Assembly (NCBI GenBank): GCA_964424125.1
Contig: CAYRHS010000056.1
Location: forward strand, 1-17,722
Length of the DNA: 17,722 nt
Source of the DNA: CAYRHS01 sp964424125
GTDB lineage: Bacteria > Actinomycetota > Acidimicrobiia > IMCC26256 > JAOSJL01
Direction of reading: 5' to 3'
Below are positions 14,435 through 17,722 of this stretch, in pieces. The first letter of the stretch is position 1. The number at the start of each line of letters is the position of its first letter. A program made the translations under genes and the position numbers. The notes under the pieces were generated by a model. The model was not told where the DNA came from. It worked only from the letters and a program-made list of their open reading frames with translations, and ran no database searches.

Positions 14435-14713
14435 CTACGGGTTCACCGAACTCTTGAACGCAGCGCCGGCCGAGAACTTCACGCCCTTGGACGCGGGAAT
14501 CTGCACGGGCTCACCCGTGCGCGGATTCCGGCCCGTTCGAGCGGCGCGATCGGTGCGCGACCAGGAGCCGAACCCGGGCAACGAAACCTTGTCGCCCTTG
14601 CTCACGGCACCCATGACAACCTCGGTGAACGCATTCACCGCTCGCTCGGCTTCACTCTTGCTGCTCAGTCCTGCGGCGTCCTGAACCGCGTCGACGAGCT
14701 CTGCTTTGTTCAC
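14435..14713 (-). CDS. hup: HU-family nucleoid protein (HU domain only)
   Basis: The 92-residue protein is a full HU: MNKAELVDAVQDAAGLSSKS, the helix AERAVNAFTEVVMGAVSKGD, then KVSLPGFGSWSRTDRAARTG, the DNA-contacting RNPRTGEPVQIPA (residues 62-74) and KGVKFSAGAAFKSSVNP. It dimerises and bends DNA in the nucleoid. GTG 14713 is well supported by GGAGG five bases upstream; a longer ORF from 14776 is rejected. Its TAG stop (14435-14437) is followed, in the same frame and without another stop, by the Lys-rich KPAKR ORF. In mycobacterial HupB both parts are one protein. The HU part ends at a position natural for HU-only proteins, so this alone is a complete gene. Confidence 0.93.
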   Translation of the reverse strand: MNKAELVDAVQDAAGLSSKSEAERAVNAFTEVVMGAVSKGDKVSLPGFGSWSRTDRAARTGRNPRTGEPVQIPASKGVKFSAGAAFKSSVNP

Positions 14714-14747
14714 GCCTACCTCCGCCTCACGCCGACCTATCTCGAAG

Positions 14748-14776
14748 ATGAGAACGTATTCGTCACTCCAGGTCAA
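14748..14776 (-). promoter_or_regulatory. Putative promoter of hup
   Basis: On the minus strand TTGACC (14776-14771) and TCTCAT (14753-14748) are 17 bp apart. They match the -35 and -10 consensus at 5/6 and 4/6. The implied start site is about 25-30 nt before the GTG at 14713, leaving room for the visible GGAGG. Confidence 0.4.
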
Positions 14777-14826
14777 GCATTTCCGACGAACGCGAACGCG
14801 GAGCGTCGTTGCGCGACGCTTCCAAC

Positions 14827-15057
14827 ATGCTCCCCGACGGTGAATACGACGTCATGATCGTCGACGCGCGCGAGCTCGACGACGGTCGGATCGCGCTCGA
14901 TTGCGCGGTCGCGAGCGGTACGCATCGCGGCGCGACGACGTCGGTCGTCGCGCGCTCGATCGCGGACGTCCCCCTCGGCGCGCGCGACGAAACCGACCTC
15001 CTCGGACTCCCGTGCACGCTCGTCGTCGAGCGTTCGAGTCCGCGGATCGAACCCTGA
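14827..15057 (+). CDS. Hypothetical acidic protein (76 aa)
   Basis: From ATG 14827 the peptide reads MLPDGEYDVMIVDARELDDG, then RIALDCAVASGTHRGATTSV, and later DETDLLGLPCTLVVERSSPR. Alternating hydrophobic residues and Gly/Asp turns suggest a small beta-barrel or sandwich, and 'DG.YDV.IVDA..' looks like a conserved opening; I cannot name the family. A TTG at 14809 with GGAG five bases upstream is an alternative start, adding six residues. It is divergent from hup and ends before a strong hairpin. Codon ends are G/C-biased as in neighbours, so it is probably real. Confidence 0.55.
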   Translation: MLPDGEYDVMIVDARELDDGRIALDCAVASGTHRGATTSVVARSIADVPLGARDETDLLGLPCTLVVERSSPRIEP

Positions 15058-15086
15058 GAACGTGTGCCTGACCAGCCCAGACGCGC

Positions 15087-15118
15087 CACGAGGCGGCCTG
15101 TGAACAGGCCGCCTCGTG
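15087..15118. terminator. Bidirectional hairpin terminator (14-bp perfect stem)
   Basis: 15087-15100 pairs perfectly with 15105-15118 around the tetraloop TGAA. It sits 29 bp after the stop of the 76-residue gene and 8 bp past the 3' end of tRNA-Glu on the other strand, so it likely ends both transcripts. No T run follows. Confidence 0.75.
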
Positions 15119-15125
15119 TCACGCG

Positions 15126-15198
15126 TAGCCCCGAGGAGATTCGAACTCCCGTTTCCGCCTTGAGAGGGCGGCGTCCTAGGCCGCTAGACGACGGGGCC
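15126..15198 (-). tRNA. tRNA-Glu (anticodon CTC)
   Basis: The minus strand folds into a 73-nt cloverleaf: acceptor GGCCCCG with CGGGGCT (a G-U pair at 1-72), discriminator A, anticodon stem CCGCC/GGCGG with loop CTCTCAA giving anticodon CTC, and a T-loop TTCGAAT. CTC reads GAG. CCA is not encoded. It is the last gene of gltX - DUF218 - tRNA-Gln - tRNA-Glu, close to the synthetase that charges it. Confidence 0.95.
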
Positions 15199-15202
15199 GG
15201 GG

Positions 15203-15221
15203 CCGGCACACGCCGTGCCGG
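15203..15221. other. Hairpin between the two tRNA genes
   Basis: CCGGCAC (15203-15209) pairs perfectly with GTGCCGG (15215-15221) around a 5-nt loop, filling most of the 27-nt spacer between tRNA-Gln and tRNA-Glu. It may be a processing signal or a partial terminator. Confidence 0.5.
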
Positions 15222-15225
15222 TGGG

Positions 15226-15297
15226 CTCGGGGGGGAGGACTCGAACCCCCAATAACAGGACCAGAACCTGCTGTGTTGCCGATTACACCACCCCCGA
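15226..15297 (-). tRNA. tRNA-Gln (anticodon CTG)
   Basis: The minus strand gives a 72-nt cloverleaf: acceptor TCGGGGG with CCCCCGA, discriminator G, loop TTCTGGT with anticodon CTG, T-loop TTCGAGT. CTG reads CAG. CCA is not encoded. In bacteria without glutaminyl-tRNA synthetase, GluRS charges this tRNA with Glu and GatCAB amidates it; the closeness of gltX fits that route but does not prove it. Confidence 0.95.
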
Positions 15298-15313
15298 CGG
15301 TGACCGCCCACGG

Positions 15314-15335
15314 TGAGGACCGGAAGCGGTCCTCA
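15314..15335. terminator. Hairpin at the end of the DUF218 gene
   Basis: A 9-bp perfect stem (15314-15322 with 15327-15335) encloses a 4-nt loop and includes the TGA stop of the DUF218 gene. It could end or attenuate the gltX transcript before the tRNAs, or be a processing hairpin. No T run follows. Confidence 0.4.
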
Positions 15336-16037
15336 GAGGATAGCGAGTCCTCGAACGAGGTCCCCGACCGGACCGTCGTTGGTGATCCGTCGGAATCCGA
15401 TGATGCGGCCGACGCCGACACGCAGCGTCTCGGTCCCCAGGCGACGCCATTCCGCCGCGCCCTTGATCGGGCTCGTCTGGGTCGGTGAGGTGACGGCATC
15501 GAGGCCCAGCTCGTCGGCGATCGCGTCGATCCGAGCCGAGTGGAAGGGGTCCGAGACCAACACGACGTCGGTGATCCCCTCCTCCCGCAGGAACCGCGCG
15601 GACGCGGCGAGCGACTCCCAGGACGAGTGGCCCGTGGTCTCGCGCAGGATCGCGGAATCGGGGATTCCTTGCTCGTGCAGGTAGTTGGCGCTCGCGGTGG
15701 CTTCGGTGAACCGGTCACCTTCTTGTCCACCGCCGGTCACCACGATGACCGGGGCGATCTCCTGCTCGAAGAGGCTGACCGCATGGTCGAGTCGAGCAGC
15801 CAGGACATCGGACGGACGGCCGTCGTACTGCGCGGCACCAAGGACGACGATCGCCTCCGCCGGCCGTGCGTGGTCGCTTCGCGCCGCACGCCACACCTGA
15901 TAGAAGGTCACGGCGAAGTAGAGGACGACGACGCCGACGAGGGCGAGCACCGACCAGCCCACGATCCGGATCCAGCGTCGCCGAGGCCGCCGCGGCCTGA
16001 TCGCGCTCGACCTCTCGAGCACGGCGGTGTCGGTCAC
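15333..16037 (-). CDS. DUF218 membrane protein (YdcF/SanA/ElyC-like)
   Basis: The 234-residue protein has an Arg-rich N-terminus (RPRRPRRRWIRI), one membrane helix at about residues 20-43 (IVGWSVLALVGVVVLYFAVT), then the DUF218 fold outside: EAIVVLGAAQYDGRPSDVLA, RLDHAVSLF, VIVVTGGGQEGDRFTEATAS, ANYLHEQGI, ILRETTGHSSWESLAASARF and VVLVSDPFHSAR. The family is tied to cell-envelope processes such as peptidoglycan or common-antigen maintenance in E. coli (ElyC, SanA); no reaction is firmly known. Start GTG 16037 overlaps the gltX stop (GTGA), so it is co-translated with gltX. The positive-inside rule places the C-terminal domain outside the cell. Confidence 0.82.
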   Translation of the reverse strand: MTDTAVLERSSAIRPRRPRRRWIRIVGWSVLALVGVVVLYFAVTFYQVWRAARSDHARPAEAIVVLGAAQYDGRPSDVLAARLDHAVSLFEQEIAPVIVVTGGGQEGDRFTEATASANYLHEQGIPDSAILRETTGHSSWESLAASARFLREEGITDVVLVSDPFHSARIDAIADELGLDAVTSPTQTSPIKGAAEWRRLGTETLRVGVGRIIGFRRITNDGPVGDLVRGLAIL

Positions 16038-17464
16038 GGCCCCAACCGGGCTCTCGCGACGCGCAACCGCTCGAGCACCCGCTCCCGCCCGAGGAGCCGG
16101 ATCGAGTCGAACAAGGGGAGACCCGCGTGCCGCCCCTCGACGGCCGTGTAGAGCGCGGGCATGGCCTTGCGCGGTTTCACGTCGAGCGCGGAAAGCGCGG
16201 GACGCAAGTCGATGGACTCGACCGACCAGTCGCAGGTCTCGAGGTGCCCGATGGCGACATCGAGGACTTCCCGGACGCGATCCGTGGACGCGAGGCGATC
16301 CCAGGACTCGGGCGCCACCTCGAACTCCGCGTCGGGCTGGAACAGGAACGCCATCTGCTCCAGTAGTGCCTCGGTCGTCACGGCGCGTTCCTGCCCGATC
16401 CGAACCGCCTCCGCGAAGACGTCGGGGGCGAAGGCGGAGCCGAATCGCTGCTCGGCCGTCGGCCGCAGCCGATCCGTCAGCGCCTCGAGCGGCATCGCGC
16501 GCAGGTACTCGCCGTTCATCCAGTCGAGCTTGTCGTGGTCGAAGATCCCGGCGGCATGGGTGACACCGCCCAGGTCGAACGCGGTGACGAGCTCGTCCAT
16601 GCTCATGATCTCCCGGTCGTCGGGCGGTGCCCACCCGAGGAGCGCGAGGTAGTTGCGCAACGCCTCGGGCAGGTAGCCACGGTCCCGGAACTCGTGGAGA
16701 TCCACGGCGCCGTGCCGTTTCGAGAGCTTCGAACGATCGCGGCCGAGGATGAGTGGGAGGTGCACGTACGCAGGCGGCGGAGGGTCGGTCTCCAGCGCCC
16801 GTCGGAGCGCGAGGACGCGGTGGGTGGAGTCCAGGAGATCCTCGCCCCGGATCACGTGGCTGATCCGCATGTCGGCGTCGTCGACGGCGTTGGCGAGGAA
16901 GAACACGGGCGAGTCGTCGGACCGCACGATCACGAAGTCGGGGATGGACGCCCACTCGACGGTCACGGTGCCCCGGATGAGATCGTCGAAGGTGCTGACC
17001 CCCTCGTCTGGAGTGTGGAAACGGACCGAGCGGGGGCGACCTTCGCCAGCCAGGCGAGCCCGGTCCGCGTCGGAGAGCTCGCGGCACCGGCCGTCGTAGC
17101 CCGGCGTACGACCGGCCGCTCGCGCCGCGTCGTTGCGGGCCTGCACCTCCTCGTGGGTGCAGTAGCACTCGTACGCGTACCCTTCCTCGAGCAACGACTT
17201 CGCCGCAGCCGCGTAGGCGTCGAGGCGCGAGCTCTGCCGCACCGGGCCCTCGTCCCAGTCCAGTCCGAGCCATCGGAGCGCGTCCTCGATCCCGCGCACC
17301 CAGTCGTCCCGCGAGCGCGCCGCGTCCGTGTCCTCGATGCGCAGGACGAACTCACCGCCGTGGTGGCGGGCGAACAGCCAGTTGAACAGAGCGGTGTGGG
17401 CGCTTCCGACGTGGAGCGTTCCCGTCGGCGCCGGTGCGAACCGCACGCGGGGCGTGTCGGCCAT
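16034..17464 (-). CDS. gltX: Glutamyl-tRNA synthetase (class I)
   Basis: The 476-residue protein begins MADTPRVRFAPAPTGTLHVG with the HIGH-like signature (His18-Val-Gly-Ser) and LRIEDTD, and has the KMSKS-type loop RSKLSKRHG at residues 245-252. A zinc-site pattern is seen: Cys100, Cys102 and Cys127, while the usual last ligand His is Glu129 (CRE instead of CRH). The C-terminal helical anticodon-binding region is complete. It attaches Glu to tRNA-Glu and, in organisms lacking GlnRS, also to tRNA-Gln. Both tRNA genes lie downstream on the same strand. Start ATG 17464 is supported by the conserved N-terminus; TAGACT six bases before suggests a leaderless start. Confidence 0.95.
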   Translation of the reverse strand: MADTPRVRFAPAPTGTLHVGSAHTALFNWLFARHHGGEFVLRIEDTDAARSRDDWVRGIEDALRWLGLDWDEGPVRQSSRLDAYAAAAKSLLEEGYAYECYCTHEEVQARNDAARAAGRTPGYDGRCRELSDADRARLAGEGRPRSVRFHTPDEGVSTFDDLIRGTVTVEWASIPDFVIVRSDDSPVFFLANAVDDADMRISHVIRGEDLLDSTHRVLALRRALETDPPPPAYVHLPLILGRDRSKLSKRHGAVDLHEFRDRGYLPEALRNYLALLGWAPPDDREIMSMDELVTAFDLGGVTHAAGIFDHDKLDWMNGEYLRAMPLEALTDRLRPTAEQRFGSAFAPDVFAEAVRIGQERAVTTEALLEQMAFLFQPDAEFEVAPESWDRLASTDRVREVLDVAIGHLETCDWSVESIDLRPALSALDVKPRKAMPALYTAVEGRHAGLPLFDSIRLLGRERVLERLRVARARLGP

Positions 17465-17470
17465 GGGCGA

Positions 17471-17476
17471 AGTCTA
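17471..17476 (-). promoter_or_regulatory. Putative -10 box (TAGACT) for gltX, overlapping the upstream stop codon
   Basis: TAGACT on the minus strand ends six bases before gltX ATG 17464. Its first three bases are the TAG stop of the acyl-CoA dehydrogenase. It would let gltX be transcribed on its own without a leader. Confidence 0.4.
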
Positions 17477-17722
17477 CGAGCCGGTCAGGTCCTCGAGGAG
17501 GCTGCGGGCGACCACGATCCGCTGGATCTGGTTGGTCCCTTCGTAGATCTGGGTGATCTTGGCGTCGCGCATCATGCGCTCGACCGGGAACTCATGCGTG
17601 TAGCCGGCGCCACCGAGGAGCTGGACGGCATCGGTCGTGACCTGCATCGCGGTGTCACCGGCGAAGCATTTCGCCATCGCCGCGGTGCGCGAGAGCTCCG
17701 GCGAGTCCGAGTCGATCTGCTC
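17474..17722 (-). CDS. Acyl-CoA dehydrogenase, C-terminal part (cut by window edge)
   Basis: The visible 82 residues are the C-terminal helical domain of an acyl-CoA dehydrogenase: AKCFAGDTAMQVTTDAVQLL, GGAGYTHEFPVERMMRDAKI and TQIYEGTNQIQRIVVARSLL. The YEGTNQIQR-type motif holds the family's catalytic Glu and FAD-contacting residues. The enzyme oxidises an acyl-CoA to the 2-enoyl-CoA with FAD, passing electrons to ETF; chain-length or branched-chain preference cannot be judged from this part. The gene ends at TAG 17474-17476, nine bases before gltX and in the same frame. Confidence 0.92.
   Translation of the reverse strand, partial: EQIDSDSPELSRTAAMAKCFAGDTAMQVTTDAVQLLGGAGYTHEFPVERMMRDAKITQIYEGTNQIQRIVVARSLLEDLTGS

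Noticed and set aside
3537..17476. Genome-wide recoding of TAG as Gln or another amino acid
   Set aside because: TAG is also the plain stop of the acyl-CoA dehydrogenase and of the KPAKR ORF; no tRNA with anticodon CTA is in the window. Two sites are too few for a code change.
1..17722. Mobile elements, prophage, integrase or attachment sites next to the tRNAs
   Set aside because: No transposase, integrase or terminal inverted repeats were seen, and no duplicated tRNA 3' end was found in the window.

Overview
The window is visibly very G+C-rich, densely packed DNA from an actinobacterium. Three things support this: the strong third-position G/C bias of every gene; the recognisable actinobacterial block gpsA - plsC - cofC(fbiD) - hup - tRNA-Glu/tRNA-Gln - gltX; and several TANNNT -10 boxes placed 6-7 nt before start codons, as in leaderless mRNAs. 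Class cannot be fixed from sequence alone; an Acidimicrobiia-like lineage is a guess. Two N runs (10 and 100 bases), a homopolymer frameshift and a dps gene with an in-frame stop suggest a draft or metagenomic assembly.

Layout. 1-3650: a truncated membrane-anchored protein gene, an MgtC-like gene with a frameshift, a flavin-reductase-like gene, small hypotheticals, a LEA-like/Rho_N protein, a tiny membrane protein overlapping a conserved hypothetical, and a broken dps. 3675-6525: DUF72 protein, MBL-fold hydrolase, then an isoaspartyl methyltransferase overlapping a HAD phosphatase. 6567-9354: a family-38 alpha-mannosidase with a short assembly gap, convergent with a 409-residue protein of unknown function. 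9332-12308 (minus): a tightly overlapping operon plsC -> gpsA -> unknown, i.e. sn-glycerol-3-phosphate synthesis and acylation. 12331-13676 (plus): cofC (coenzyme F420) translationally coupled to a PIG-L deacetylase. 13751-14713 (minus): an HU protein followed by a KPAKR-repeat histone-H1-like ORF. 15126-17722 (minus): acyl-CoA dehydrogenase end, gltX, DUF218 protein, tRNA-Gln, tRNA-Glu.

The most notable signal is at 13751-14713. The HU gene and the long Lys/Pro/Ala/Arg repeat tail are in the same reading frame, separated only by one TAG codon and 23 further sense codons. Mycobacterial HupB carries both parts in one polypeptide and, from memory, sits in the same chromosomal neighbourhood. The window therefore shows either a split HupB or a TAG that may be read through. 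A second TAG occurs in the dps remnant exactly where relatives have Gln (CAG). TAG is also the normal stop of the acyl-CoA dehydrogenase and of the tail ORF, so general reassignment of TAG is unlikely.

No CRISPR array, prophage, transposase or obvious defence or biosynthetic system was seen. Most of the window is core-type gene content.
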